Below, one piece after another: positions 52,122 to 60,526 of a stretch of 64,000 nucleotides of DNA. The stretch spans positions 727,001-791,000 of the forward strand of contig NZ_JACXXJ020000003.1 in assembly GCF_014926405.1 (NCBI RefSeq). The letters are read 5' to 3'. The DNA comes from Agrobacterium vitis. Its GTDB lineage: Bacteria > Pseudomonadota > Alphaproteobacteria > Rhizobiales > Rhizobiaceae. The notes under the pieces were generated by a model. That model made no database searches, was not told the origin of the DNA, and saw only the letters and a list, made by a program, of their open reading frames with translations. A program made the translations under genes and the position numbers. The stretch's first letter is position 1, and each line of letters starts with the position of its first letter.

Positions 52122-52964
52122 ATGATCCGCGATCAGGGCATCGGCTCAAAACTCTGGCGTATGGCGGTCTGGGCGCTCGCCGGGCTGTTCATTCTCAATC
52201 TCGTGGCGGTGATTGCCTCCGTCGTGGTCAACTCCTTTGCCCGGCGTTGGCTGGGTACATGGCTGCCGACCGGCTGGACGACACGATGGTATTCCGACGC
52301 CTGGAGCGAGTTTCAGCTGTCCAGCGTCGTCGCCGTCACCTTCCAGATCACTTTTACGGTGGTGATTATTTCCGGCCTCCTCGGAGTGATGACCGCCTAT
52401 GCGCTGGCCCGGCGGGATTTTCCCGGCAAAAAGCTTGTCATCCTCACCTTCCTGCTGCCGCTTCTGGTGCCGCCGCTTACCTATGGCATTCCATTGGCGA
52501 CTGTCCTCTACCAGGTCGGCCTTGGCGGAAGCTTCTGGGGTGTGGTGCTGATCAATCTCGTGCCGTCCCTGCCCTTCGTCATCCTGGTCATGATCCCCTT
52601 TATCGAGCAGATCGATCCACGCATCGAGGCCGCTGCCAAGGTCTTTGGTGCTGGAACCTGGAGTCTGTTCACCCGCATCCTGCTACCGCTACTGTTGCCG
52701 GGCATGCTGGCCGCCCTGCTGCTGGTGCTGGTGCGCACCATCGCCATGTTCGAGTTGACCTTCCTGATTGCCGGGCCGACGACGCAAACGCTGGTCGTAT
52801 CGCTCTACTATGCAGTCTTTGCGTCCGGGGTTCGCGCATCGCAATCCATTGATGCCATGGCCGTGGTCTATATGGTCACCACGCTGTTCTGGCTGGTCAT
52901 CGCCCTACAATTCGTCAGCCCGACGCAAATCGTCGCCAGGGCAAAACAGCAACCGGCGGCGTGA
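52122..52964 (+). CDS. ABC importer permease (PotC-like)
   Basis: A 280-residue permease. TM1 is RMAVWALAGLFILNLVAVIASVVV, and the coupling loop is EAAAKVFGAGTWSLFTRILLPLLLPG. It starts three bases after the first permease and is the last gene of the operon. A strong hairpin follows at 52974. Confidence 0.93.
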   Translation: MIRDQGIGSKLWRMAVWALAGLFILNLVAVIASVVVNSFARRWLGTWLPTGWTTRWYSDAWSEFQLSSVVAVTFQITFTVVIISGLLGVMTAYALARRDFPGKKLVILTFLLPLLVPPLTYGIPLATVLYQVGLGGSFWGVVLINLVPSLPFVILVMIPFIEQIDPRIEAAAKVFGAGTWSLFTRILLPLLLPGMLAALLLVLVRTIAMFELTFLIAGPTTQTLVVSLYYAVFASGVRASQSIDAMAVVYMVTTLFWLVIALQFVSPTQIVARAKQQPAA

Positions 52965-52973
52965 ACCGATAAA

Positions 52974-53005
52974 CAGCACCGCGCTATATAGAAAGCGCGG
53001 CGCTG
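52974..53005 (+). terminator. Hairpin terminator after the PotABCD-like operon
   Basis: CAGC-A-CCGCGCT pairs with AGCGCGG-C-GCTG (11 pairs, one mismatch, 8-base loop), starting 9 bases after the stop. No strong T-run follows. Confidence 0.6.
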
Positions 53006-53090
53006 TACATTAGCCTGTCACCAATCGGAAGAAAAATCTTCACGTCAGCGTCATGGAAGCGTAGTCGAGCCATCATAAATGCCCGTTAGA

Positions 53091-53111
53091 ACCCCCTCAA
53101 TTTCCGGGGGT
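53091..53111 (+). other. Hairpin in the ugpB leader
   Basis: ACCCCC / GGGGGT with a 9-base loop, 37 bases before the ugpB ATG. It may stabilise the 5' end of the operon mRNA or act with the preceding terminator. Confidence 0.4.
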
Positions 53112-53148
53112 AAAGCGGAATTGTTTTCCTGAAAACGAGGCATTTGCG

Positions 53149-54492
53149 ATGAAAAACTACGCTTTGAAAACCGTGCTGGCCGGCCTGCTGGCTGCCACGA
53201 CGCTGGGGGCAGCACCGGCCATGGCCGAAAAGGTCAAGTTCGAGTTCTGGCATGGCCTGAGCGGCGACCTTGGCGAGCGCGTCCAGGACGCCTGCCGCAA
53301 GTTCAACGACAGCCAGGAGAATTTCGAAATCGTCTGCACCTCTCAGAACGATTACGATACCACGCTGCAAAACACCATTGCCGCCTACCGCGCCAAGAAG
53401 CAGCCAGCCATCGCCCAGATCTACGATGCCGGCACGCTGGACCTGATGCTGTCCAAGGCCTTTATTCCAGCCAAGAAACTGATGGCCGACAATGGCTACA
53501 AGATCGACTGGAACAATTATTTCGGTGGCATCGCAAACTACTACGCCACGGCTGGCGGCGAATTGCAGTCCTTCCCGTTCAACTCCTCGACCGCGATGTT
53601 CTATTATAATGTCAGCGCGTTTGAGAAGGCTGGCATCACCTTCAAGCCGGATACCTGGGAACATGTCGAGGAAGCAGCCCGCAAGCTGAAAGCCGCTGGC
53701 TATGAATGCCCGCTGGGCTTCAATTTCGATCCATGGTCGATGCTGGAACAGTTTTCCGCCATCCACAACCAGCCAATCGCCACCAAGGCCAATGGCTATC
53801 AGGGTCTCGATGCTGAACTGGTGTTCAACAAAACCAAGTTCGTTGACCATGTGAAATTCTTCAAGAAGATGCAGGACGAGAAGCTGTTCGTGGTCAAGAC
53901 CAAGCAGCTCGGCATGGATGTCGTCCCGGCCTTCACCTCGCAGACCTGCCAGATGATCCAGTCGTCGATTGCCGACCACGGCACCGTCGGCAAGACGCTG
54001 CCCGCTGACGTCAAATGGGATGTCGCCATGCTGCCGGTCTGGAAGGGTACCGAGCGCCAGAATTCGCTGGTGGGCGGGGCTTCGCTCTGGGTTCTCGCCG
54101 GTCGTCCGGAAGCCGAATACAAGGGGGCTGCTGCCTTCCTCAACTTCCTCGGGCAGCCGGATATGGTGCAATGGTGGTCAACGGTCACAGGCTATATTCC
54201 TGTCACCAAGACCGGTTTCGATGCCATGAAAGCCAATGGTTTCTACGATAAGGCACCTTACAAGGGCCGTGAACTGGCCATTGCCAGCCTGACCTACACG
54301 CCGACATCCGATACCAGCCGCGGTATCCGCCTGGGTAGCTTCACCCAGATCCGCAAGGAAGTCTCGACCTCGTTTGAGGCGATCTTCATGCAGAATGCCG
54401 ATGTGCAGACCCAGCTGGACCAGACGGTCGAGCGTGGCAATGCCATCCTGCGCCGCTTTGAGAAAACCTATGCCGGTCAGAAGCTGAACTAA
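53149..54492 (+). CDS. ugpB: Glycerol-3-phosphate-type ABC binding protein
   Basis: A 447-residue periplasmic protein. The signal segment ALKTVLAGLLAATTLGAAPAMA precedes the mature UgpB fold. Matches to E. coli UgpB from memory include FWHGLSGDLGERV, FPFNSSTAMFYYN, LVGGASLWV, SRGIRLGSFTQIRKEV and ERGNAILRRFEKTYAG, covering ligand-binding and C-terminal signatures. It should bind sn-glycerol-3-phosphate or a related glycerophosphodiester. It is first in the order B-A-E-C. A 12-bp hairpin after the gene probably raises its expression over the membrane parts. PhoB control is common for ugp, but no clean Pho box is seen. Confidence 0.92.
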   Translation: MKNYALKTVLAGLLAATTLGAAPAMAEKVKFEFWHGLSGDLGERVQDACRKFNDSQENFEIVCTSQNDYDTTLQNTIAAYRAKKQPAIAQIYDAGTLDLMLSKAFIPAKKLMADNGYKIDWNNYFGGIANYYATAGGELQSFPFNSSTAMFYYNVSAFEKAGITFKPDTWEHVEEAARKLKAAGYECPLGFNFDPWSMLEQFSAIHNQPIATKANGYQGLDAELVFNKTKFVDHVKFFKKMQDEKLFVVKTKQLGMDVVPAFTSQTCQMIQSSIADHGTVGKTLPADVKWDVAMLPVWKGTERQNSLVGGASLWVLAGRPEAEYKGAAAFLNFLGQPDMVQWWSTVTGYIPVTKTGFDAMKANGFYDKAPYKGRELAIASLTYTPTSDTSRGIRLGSFTQIRKEVSTSFEAIFMQNADVQTQLDQTVERGNAILRRFEKTYAGQKLN

Positions 54493-54513
54493 GCCTCAGC
54501 TCTCATTGCTCCC

Positions 54514-54540
54514 GGAAGCCTGCCGCATCGGCAGGCTTCC
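54514..54540 (+). other. Perfect 12-bp hairpin between ugpB and ugpA
   Basis: GGAAGCCTGCCG / CGGCAGGCTTCC with a CAT loop, 21 bases after ugpB, followed by TCCTT. It is probably a 3' stabiliser or partial terminator that keeps the binding protein in excess. Confidence 0.75.
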
Positions 54541-54568
54541 TCCTTCATTCCAGCATATTGGTCACGAC

Positions 54569-55459
54569 ATGGAACAACGCGCCGTTTTCAAGAACTGGTG
54601 GCTGCCTATTCTGTTTGCGCTGCCGCAGATCATCCTGATCATCCTGTTCTTCTATTGGCCGGTGGCTGCCGTGGTGAACTGGGCCTTCACCCTCGAACCG
54701 CCGTTTGGTGGTGCTGCGGAATTCGTCGGCTTTGCCAATTTCAAGGACGCGCTGACCGATCCCTTCTACTGGAATTCAGTTTATGTCAGCTTGATCTTTG
54801 CGACAGTCGGGCCGTTCTTCGCCATTCTCATCGGCCTTGTGCTGGCGCTTGCGGTCGATAGGCAATTGCCGGGAACCGGTTTCTTCCGGTTTTTCTACAT
54901 CCTGCCCTTCGCCATTGCCGGACCGGCTGCCGGTATCGCCTTCCGCTTCATCCTGGCACCCGATCGCGGGCTGGCGGCCATGGTCAATTCCTTCTCTCCA
55001 GATCTGTGGAATCCGGCCAAATACGGCAGCCATGCGCTGGCGCTTGTTATCATCGTCTTCATCTGGAAATGGTCGGGCTATACGTTCATCTTCCTGCTGG
55101 CAGGCCTTCAATCTGTTCCGCGCGCGCTTAGTGAAGCTGCCGCCATGGACGGCGCTGGTCCCTTGCGCCGTGCCTTCGATGTGCAGGTGCCGCTGCTTGC
55201 ACCCACCCTGTTTTTTCTGCTCGTCACCATGATGACGGAAGGCTTCGTTGGCGCTGACACCTTCGGCATCGTCCATTCGATGACCGGCGGCGGACCGAAC
55301 CACGGCACCGAAGTCATGGTCTACAGGATCGTCGATGAGGCGTTCAAGGGTCTCAACTATTCCGGCGCATCGGCTCAGAGCATCATTCTGATCGGGCTGA
55401 TCATGATCTGCACCTTCATCCAGTTCCGCTTCATCGAGAAGCGCGTGCATTACAAGTGA
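54569..55459 (+). CDS. ugpA: Glycerol-3-phosphate-type ABC permease
   Basis: A 296-residue permease with six TM helices. It starts MEQRAVFKNWWLPILFALPQ; the in-frame ORF could begin earlier, but that segment covers the ugpB-ugpA hairpin and is not membrane-like. Family motifs include FVGFANFKDALTDPFYWNSV and the EAA loop LSEAAAMDGAGPLRRAFDVQVP. It ends KRVHYK, like UgpA. It pairs with UgpE, 7 bases downstream. Confidence 0.9.
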   Translation: MEQRAVFKNWWLPILFALPQIILIILFFYWPVAAVVNWAFTLEPPFGGAAEFVGFANFKDALTDPFYWNSVYVSLIFATVGPFFAILIGLVLALAVDRQLPGTGFFRFFYILPFAIAGPAAGIAFRFILAPDRGLAAMVNSFSPDLWNPAKYGSHALALVIIVFIWKWSGYTFIFLLAGLQSVPRALSEAAAMDGAGPLRRAFDVQVPLLAPTLFFLLVTMMTEGFVGADTFGIVHSMTGGGPNHGTEVMVYRIVDEAFKGLNYSGASAQSIILIGLIMICTFIQFRFIEKRVHYK

Positions 55460-55466
55460 GGCCGGA

Positions 55467-56354
55467 ATGATCCAGCGCACACCAATTGCCAATGCCTTCA
55501 CCTATCTCATCATGGTCCTGGGCTTCCTGCTGCTGATCGGACCATTCATCGTGGTGATTGCTGGCGCCAGCCAGACAATGCCGCAGGTCAACGCCATTCC
55601 CTTCAGCTTCCTGCCGCAGGGCGAGTTCCTGACCAATGCCAAACAGGCATGGTCACGGGCCGATCTCGGCACAGCGATGACCAACAGCCTGATCATGGCG
55701 GCTCTGGTGACGCTTGGAAAAGTCGCGCTGTCGGCCATGACCGCCTTTGCCATCGTGTTTTTCCGCACGCCGCTGAAACACGTGTTTTTCTGGGGCGTGT
55801 TCATCACCCTGATGCTGCCGCTCGAAGTCCGGGTCGTTCCCACCTATGCGGTGGCAGCTGATCTGTTCCAGCCGATCAAATCCATCCTGTCCACGCTGTT
55901 TGGCATCGACATCAAGATCGAGTGGAATCTGCTCAACACCTATGCGGGTCTAACCCTGCCGCTGATTGCCACCGCAACCGGCACCTTTCTCTACCGACAG
56001 TTTTTCATGACCATGCCCAATGAATTGGCTGAGGCGGCACGTATGGACGGGTCCGGGCCGATCCGCTTCTTCTTTGAAATGCTGCTGCCGCTCTCGCGCA
56101 CCAACATGCTGGCGCTGACCACCATCATGTTCGTCTATGGCTGGAACCAGTATCTCTGGCCACTGCTGATGGTGACCGACCCGAACTACAAGACGGTGAT
56201 GATGTCGCTGCGCTCACTGCTGCCGTCCGATAACGGCATCCCCGATTGGAACGTCACGCTGGCTGGTTCCCTGATGATCATGGCCCCGCCGCTGGTTGTG
56301 GTTGCCGTGCTGCAACGCTGGTTCGTGCGCGGTCTTGTCTCCACGGAAAAGTGA
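55467..56354 (+). CDS. ugpE: Glycerol-3-phosphate-type ABC permease
   Basis: A 295-residue permease. The first TM is [23 protein letters not shown]. Family motifs are [23 protein letters not shown] (EAA loop) and [14 protein letters not shown]. It ends [12 protein letters not shown], like UgpE. GGAAUG context marks the start, 7 bases after ugpA. The ATPase gene follows at 40 bases. Confidence 0.92.
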   Translation: MIQRTPIANAFTYLIMVLGFLLLIGPFIVVIAGASQTMPQVNAIPFSFLPQGEFLTNAKQAWSRADLGTAMTNSLIMAALVTLGKVALSAMTAFAIVFFRTPLKHVFFWGVFITLMLPLEVRVVPTYAVAADLFQPIKSILSTLFGIDIKIEWNLLNTYAGLTLPLIATATGTFLYRQFFMTMPNELAEAARMDGSGPIRFFFEMLLPLSRTNMLALTTIMFVYGWNQYLWPLLMVTDPNYKTVMMSLRSLLPSDNGIPDWNVTLAGSLMIMAPPLVVVAVLQRWFVRGLVSTEK

Positions 56355-56394
56355 CGCTGAAAAGCGCCTGCAAGAACAACAAGGTTCAAAAACA

Positions 56395-57540
56395 ATGGCT
56401 GATATCGACATCCGCGCAGTGCGCAAAAGCTACGGCAAGACACCAACCCTGCATGGCATAGATCTGCTGTTTGGCTCAGGGGAATTCGTGGTCATTCTCG
56501 GTCCCTCCGGCTGTGGAAAATCCACGCTGCTGCGGATGATCGCCGGGCTCGAAGACATTACCTCAGGCGAAATCGCTATCGATGGCCGTGTCGTGAATAC
56601 ATTGGAACCTCGTGAGCGCGGTTGCGCCATGGTGTTTCAGAATTACGCGCTTTACCCGCATATGTCGGTGGCGGGCAATATCGGCTACGCGCTGAAAGTG
56701 GCGGGCGTTGCCAAAGCCGAGCGTGACCGGCGCATTACTGAGACCGCAAAAATCGTCGGCTTGCAGGATTATCTTGACCGTCGGCCCGCCGCTCTTTCCG
56801 GTGGCCAGCGCCAGCGTGTCGCCATGGCCCGCGCCATCATCCGCGAGCCGAAGGTGTTTCTGTTCGATGAACCACTGTCCAATCTCGACGCCAAGCTGCG
56901 CGTCACCATGCGCGCCGAAATCCGCAAACTGCACCAGCGTCTGTCAGCGACATCGGTTTTCGTGACCCATGACCAGGTGGAAGCGATGACACTTGCCGAC
57001 CGGCTGGTGGTGATGAACCGTGGCCATGTGGAACAGGTTGGCAAACCACTCGACATCTATCATCGCCCGGCCACCACGTTCGTTGCCTCGTTTATCGGCT
57101 CCCCGGCCATGAACCTGTTCGACGCCCGCGTCGAAGTGGAAACCTCCACCATTTGCCTCGGTGGTGCATCGGTCGAAATCGATCCGGTCGTCGCCCATAC
57201 TTTGCGCGGCCGCGATGTGATCGTCGGTATCCGCCCGGAACAATGCCGTCTTGCCAGCCAGGGCCAGGGTGTCCCGGCACTCATCGAATTCGTCGAAGAA
57301 CTGGGTGTTGGCCGCGTCGTCCATTGCGAATTGGCTGGCCAGCCTTTTGCCATTGCTGTCCCCGAAGAAGCGCAGGTGACAGCCGGTGACACGATCGGGC
57401 TGCTTCTCCCGCAGCAGCAATTGCACTTCTTTGACGCCGAGAGCCAGAAGCGGATCGACTTTTCTCCCGTGACGGGCGCGGCAAACAGCCTCGCCAACAG
57501 CCAAATACCATCGCATCAACCCTCTGGAGTTCTTTCATGA
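56395..57540 (+). CDS. ugpC: Glycerol-3-phosphate-type ABC ATPase
   Basis: A 381-residue ATPase. It has Walker [10 protein letters not shown], signature [15 protein letters not shown], Walker [16 protein letters not shown] and a C-terminal MalK-like regulatory domain ([28 protein letters not shown]). The ATG at 56395 begins the conserved [14 protein letters not shown]. Its stop overlaps the next gene by ATGA. The C-terminal 20 residues are Asn- and Ser-rich and probably flexible. Confidence 0.92.
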   Translation: MADIDIRAVRKSYGKTPTLHGIDLLFGSGEFVVILGPSGCGKSTLLRMIAGLEDITSGEIAIDGRVVNTLEPRERGCAMVFQNYALYPHMSVAGNIGYALKVAGVAKAERDRRITETAKIVGLQDYLDRRPAALSGGQRQRVAMARAIIREPKVFLFDEPLSNLDAKLRVTMRAEIRKLHQRLSATSVFVTHDQVEAMTLADRLVVMNRGHVEQVGKPLDIYHRPATTFVASFIGSPAMNLFDARVEVETSTICLGGASVEIDPVVAHTLRGRDVIVGIRPEQCRLASQGQGVPALIEFVEELGVGRVVHCELAGQPFAIAVPEEAQVTAGDTIGLLLPQQQLHFFDAESQKRIDFSPVTGAANSLANSQIPSHQPSGVLS

Positions 57541-58442
57541 CCGACATCATTTCTGCCATCGGCTTTTGCAATCGCACCGGCAAGGGCGACCTGACGACAC
57601 TGGACGTCTCACTACGCGAAATCGCCGATTCCGGTGCGACGGCCTGCGAAATCGGCATCTATGGCGAAGAAATCATCTCCGGTGGCCGTATTATCGAAGA
57701 TCGCACCCAGCGCGTCGCTGACATTGTCAGCCAATACAGCTTCAAGAAATTATCCTTGCACGGCCAGGTCAGCTCCAATTTCATGGACCGTGAGCATCTG
57801 CACCTACAAAAGAACGTGGTTCGCGCCATGCTGGAACTGTGCGATCGTCTTGGCGCCGGCATTCTCGTCCATCATTCGGGTGCCGCCCAGCCGGTAGAAG
57901 GTGTTGACGGCGCGGATCTCGACAAGATGGAGCGCGAAGCGCTGCTGGAAATGGCAGATATCGCCAAGGGTTATGGTGTGCGCATCGCGCTTGAAAACAT
58001 CTTCACCACCGAGACCGGCCAGTACCGCCAGACGCCAAGCCAAGTGGCCGAAACGGTCAAGGCCATCGGCCATGACCATGTCGTCGCCCTGATCGATTTC
58101 TCCCATGCCTATATCGAATCCACCTTCAAGGGACTGGATTTCCGCGAGCAGCTGCGCGCCATGGCACCAGTGACCGGCCATCTCCACGTTCATGACAGCT
58201 TTGGCCTGCCCTATACGATGAAGGAATTCTTCCATAACGCGGAAGCAACTGCGCTCGGCATCGGCGACCTGCATCTGCCGCTCGGCTGGGGCGATATTGC
58301 CTGGGACGAGATCTTCGCCGAACTCACCTTCCTGCCCGACACCATGCTGATCATGGAAATCGGCGCCGAACGCTTCCTCGACCAACAGCCCCGCTGCCTG
58401 GACCGCGCCCGCGAACTGGCGAAGCTGGTGAACCTGCGCTGA
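57537..58442 (+). CDS. Sugar phosphate isomerase/epimerase-like TIM-barrel protein
   Basis: A 301-residue AP-endonuclease-2/xylose-isomerase-like barrel. Probable metal ligands are the Glu in IALENIF, the Asp in [10 protein letters not shown], the His in GHLHVHDSF and the Glu in LIMEIGAE. No signal peptide is present. It takes the position where many ugp operons carry the phosphodiesterase ugpQ, so it may process the imported compound or reflect a cargo other than glycerol-3-phosphate. It overlaps ugpC by ATGA, and a terminator follows. The reaction is unknown. Confidence 0.87.
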   Translation: MTDIISAIGFCNRTGKGDLTTLDVSLREIADSGATACEIGIYGEEIISGGRIIEDRTQRVADIVSQYSFKKLSLHGQVSSNFMDREHLHLQKNVVRAMLELCDRLGAGILVHHSGAAQPVEGVDGADLDKMEREALLEMADIAKGYGVRIALENIFTTETGQYRQTPSQVAETVKAIGHDHVVALIDFSHAYIESTFKGLDFREQLRAMAPVTGHLHVHDSFGLPYTMKEFFHNAEATALGIGDLHLPLGWGDIAWDEIFAELTFLPDTMLIMEIGAERFLDQQPRCLDRARELAKLVNLR

Positions 58443-58464
58443 TCTGGTGACGACTGATAATGGT

Positions 58465-58487
58465 GCCGCGCTTGTTTAGGGCGCGGC
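58465..58487. terminator. Hairpin terminator between convergent genes
   Basis: GCCGCGC / GCGCGGC (7 bp, 9-base loop) in the 54-base gap between the isomerase-like gene and the FixJ-like gene. It can stop transcripts from both sides. Confidence 0.6.
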
Positions 58488-58496
58488 GCTATCCTC

Positions 58497-59135
58497 TCAA
58501 TCCGGCACCGCAATCCGATCCCAGATCCGCACCAGATCGGCAACAGATTTGGCATTGAGTTTGCGCATCAATTGAGCCCGGCGAACCTTGACGGTGATTT
58601 CGCTGACACCGAGATCGCCAGCAATCTGTTTGTTGAGACGCCCCTGAACAACCAGTTCCATCACCTCCCGCTCGCCCGGCGTCAGCGTTTGCCATAACTC
58701 CCGCAAGCCGGAGGATAGATGATCCTGTCGTCGCTGCGCACGGGCATTTTCGATGCCCTGCTGAATAGCGTCCAGCAGGTCCTGGTCGCGAAACGGCTTG
58801 GTCAGGAACTCGATAGCACCGTTTTTCATCGCCTTGACCGACATGGGGATATCACCATGACCGGTAATGAAAATCACCGGCAGCCGTATACCCAGTTTCG
58901 TCATCTGCTGGTGAAACTCAAGTCCGCTCTGGCCGGGCATCCGCACATCGAGCACCAGGCAGCCGGGCGCATCGGCAAGCGGCATTGCCATGAATTCCTG
59001 GATCGACCCATAGGCACAAACCGCAAGTCCGACGGAGGCAAGCAGATCCTCCAATGCGGCGCGCACCGAGGCGTCATCATCGATCACATAGACAACCGGC
59101 TCATGTTCATCCTGTTGAGGTGGGTTGGCCATCAT
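58497..59135 (-). CDS. FixJ/NarL-type response regulator
   Basis: A 212-residue regulator. The receiver is VVYVIDDDASVRAALEDLL with target Asp in LVLDVRMPG, switch Thr in FITGHGD and Lys in TKPF. The LuxR-type helix-turn-helix is LTPGEREVMELVVQGRLNKQIAGDLGVSEITVKV. The wording is FixJ/TodT-like. The ATG at 59135 (or 59132) overlaps the kinase stop. It probably controls the divergent double-permease transporter at 60527 (inference from adjacency). Confidence 0.93.
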   Translation of the reverse strand: MMANPPQQDEHEPVVYVIDDDASVRAALEDLLASVGLAVCAYGSIQEFMAMPLADAPGCLVLDVRMPGQSGLEFHQQMTKLGIRLPVIFITGHGDIPMSVKAMKNGAIEFLTKPFRDQDLLDAIQQGIENARAQRRQDHLSSGLRELWQTLTPGEREVMELVVQGRLNKQIAGDLGVSEITVKVRRAQLMRKLNAKSVADLVRIWDRIAVPD

Positions 59136-60202
59136 GCCTTATTCTCTTCGCTTAAGGGCAGGCTGAATTGAACGACCGTCCCCATGCGATGCGCAGACGT
59201 CACGGAAATACGTCCACCATGCGCCTCGATGATCGAACGGCTGATGGCAAGGCCGATGCCCATGCCGCTTTCCTTGGTGGTCCAGAACGCCTCAAACAGA
59301 TGATCCAGCGTCGATTGTTTCATGCCGGGACCTGAATCGGCGACGGCAAGCACGATCCTGTCATCGCCATCGAGAAAGGTCGAGATCAAAAGCTCGCGCT
59401 TGAAACTGGGAACGGCCGCCATGGCTTCGATGGCATTGAGCAGGAGATTGCCGATTACCTGCTGGATCTGAATGCGATCAGCCAGCACCGGCGGCAGGTC
59501 TTCCGCAAGCGCCATCTCCAGCGCAATGTTGTTGCGCTCGAGTTCATGTTCGGCCAGGCCGATGGCCTCGGTGGTCGCCGCATTGAGGTCGAAGCTTTCC
59601 CGTTGCGGCGGTTCGCTTCTGGCCAGTCTGCGCACTCGCACAATCACATCGCTGGCGCGTTTCACGTCGCTGGCAATTCGCTCCGCCGCCTGACGGGCAC
59701 GATCCAGATTGGGCGGCGTATGATCAAGCCAGCGGCGACAGGCATCGGCGCTGGTGGCGACGGCAGCCAGCGGCTGATTGACCTCATGGGCGATAGAAGC
59801 CGTCAGTTCACCCAGCCGCGTCAACCGCGCCATGCGGGAAAACTGCGCCTGCGCATCATAAATAGCCGCCTGGGCGGCAACAATTTTCAAGGCGAGATAG
59901 GTCGTCACCCCAATGGCGCAGGTGCTGATGCCGCAATTCATGAGCCCGGATTCGAACGATCCGCGCCGGGTGAGAAACAAGCTCAGTACCGTCAGGCCAA
60001 TGCAGATCATTGCCAGTGCGACGACGCCGCGCATCGACAGGAAGCCGATGGCGATCAGAATGACCGCGATATAGAAGACCGCAAAAGCGATCTCGAAATT
60101 GGTGATCGTATCGGCAGCAAAGATACAGACCAGCAAAAACAGGATGAACACCGCCCTCAGTTTTGGCCGGTTCTGGTGCTGCGAAAACAGAATGTGTTTC
60201 AT
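59132..60202 (-). CDS. Membrane sensor histidine kinase partner of the FixJ-like regulator
   Basis: A 356-residue kinase. The N-terminus has about four TM helices (AVFILFLLVCIFAADTI through GISTCAIGVTTYLALKIV), with no PAS or haem-binding domain. The kinase core is LGELTASIAHEVNQPLAAVATSA (phospho-acceptor His), with ATPase boxes IGNLLLNAIEAM, DSGPGMK and GIGLAISRSIIEAHGG. This is the FixL/TodS/DctB class of kinase. ATG 60202 begins MKHILFSQHQNR; longer in-frame starts are unlikely. The sensed signal may be perceived within the membrane. Confidence 0.9.
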   Translation of the reverse strand: MKHILFSQHQNRPKLRAVFILFLLVCIFAADTITNFEIAFAVFYIAVILIAIGFLSMRGVVALAMICIGLTVLSLFLTRRGSFESGLMNCGISTCAIGVTTYLALKIVAAQAAIYDAQAQFSRMARLTRLGELTASIAHEVNQPLAAVATSADACRRWLDHTPPNLDRARQAAERIASDVKRASDVIVRVRRLARSEPPQRESFDLNAATTEAIGLAEHELERNNIALEMALAEDLPPVLADRIQIQQVIGNLLLNAIEAMAAVPSFKRELLISTFLDGDDRIVLAVADSGPGMKQSTLDHLFEAFWTTKESGMGIGLAISRSIIEAHGGRISVTSAHRMGTVVQFSLPLSEENKA

Positions 60203-60526
60203 CCTTCGGTGGCCATGGCTGTTTCTTTGCGCAAAAGGTAGACGCCCTCTCGCAAAACATCGAGGGCCGGATCGGCCCAATCAAATTACGCAGGAAAGCG
60301 TCGCAGCGACAGTCCCGCAGGGCTGAATATACAAAAGTATATCGAGGCTATGCCTAAGCCGTGCCAGCCTTTCCTTAAGCGCGGTGGCGTCGGGTGTCCT
60401 GTCATTCTATAGGATTATCAGGCCCTTCGGGGATCTGCGGATCAAACCGTCAAGCCTGAAATTGCCCACCCTACAATTTCAGCGTCATCCTTCATGGATA
60501 CGCTTTGCGAAATATAGGCCCGTCCC
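60203..60526. other. Divergent intergenic region (kinase / double-permease gene)
   Basis: No gene is seen in these 324 bases. One perfect AT-rich dyad (60327-60342) stands out. No near-consensus promoter is clear. Confidence 0.6.
60327..60342. promoter_or_regulatory. Perfect AT-rich dyad between divergent genes
   Basis: ATATAC-AAAA-GTATAT, a perfect inverted repeat in GC-rich surroundings, 125 bases from the kinase start and 185 from the permease start. It could be the regulator's binding site. Confidence 0.45.

Noticed and set aside
53003..53021. Possible Pho box upstream of ugpB (CTGTACA ... CTGTCAC)
   Set aside because: The two units are 12 bases apart instead of the required 11, the first has a central mismatch, and they overlap the end of the preceding terminator. 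Not enough to claim PhoB control.
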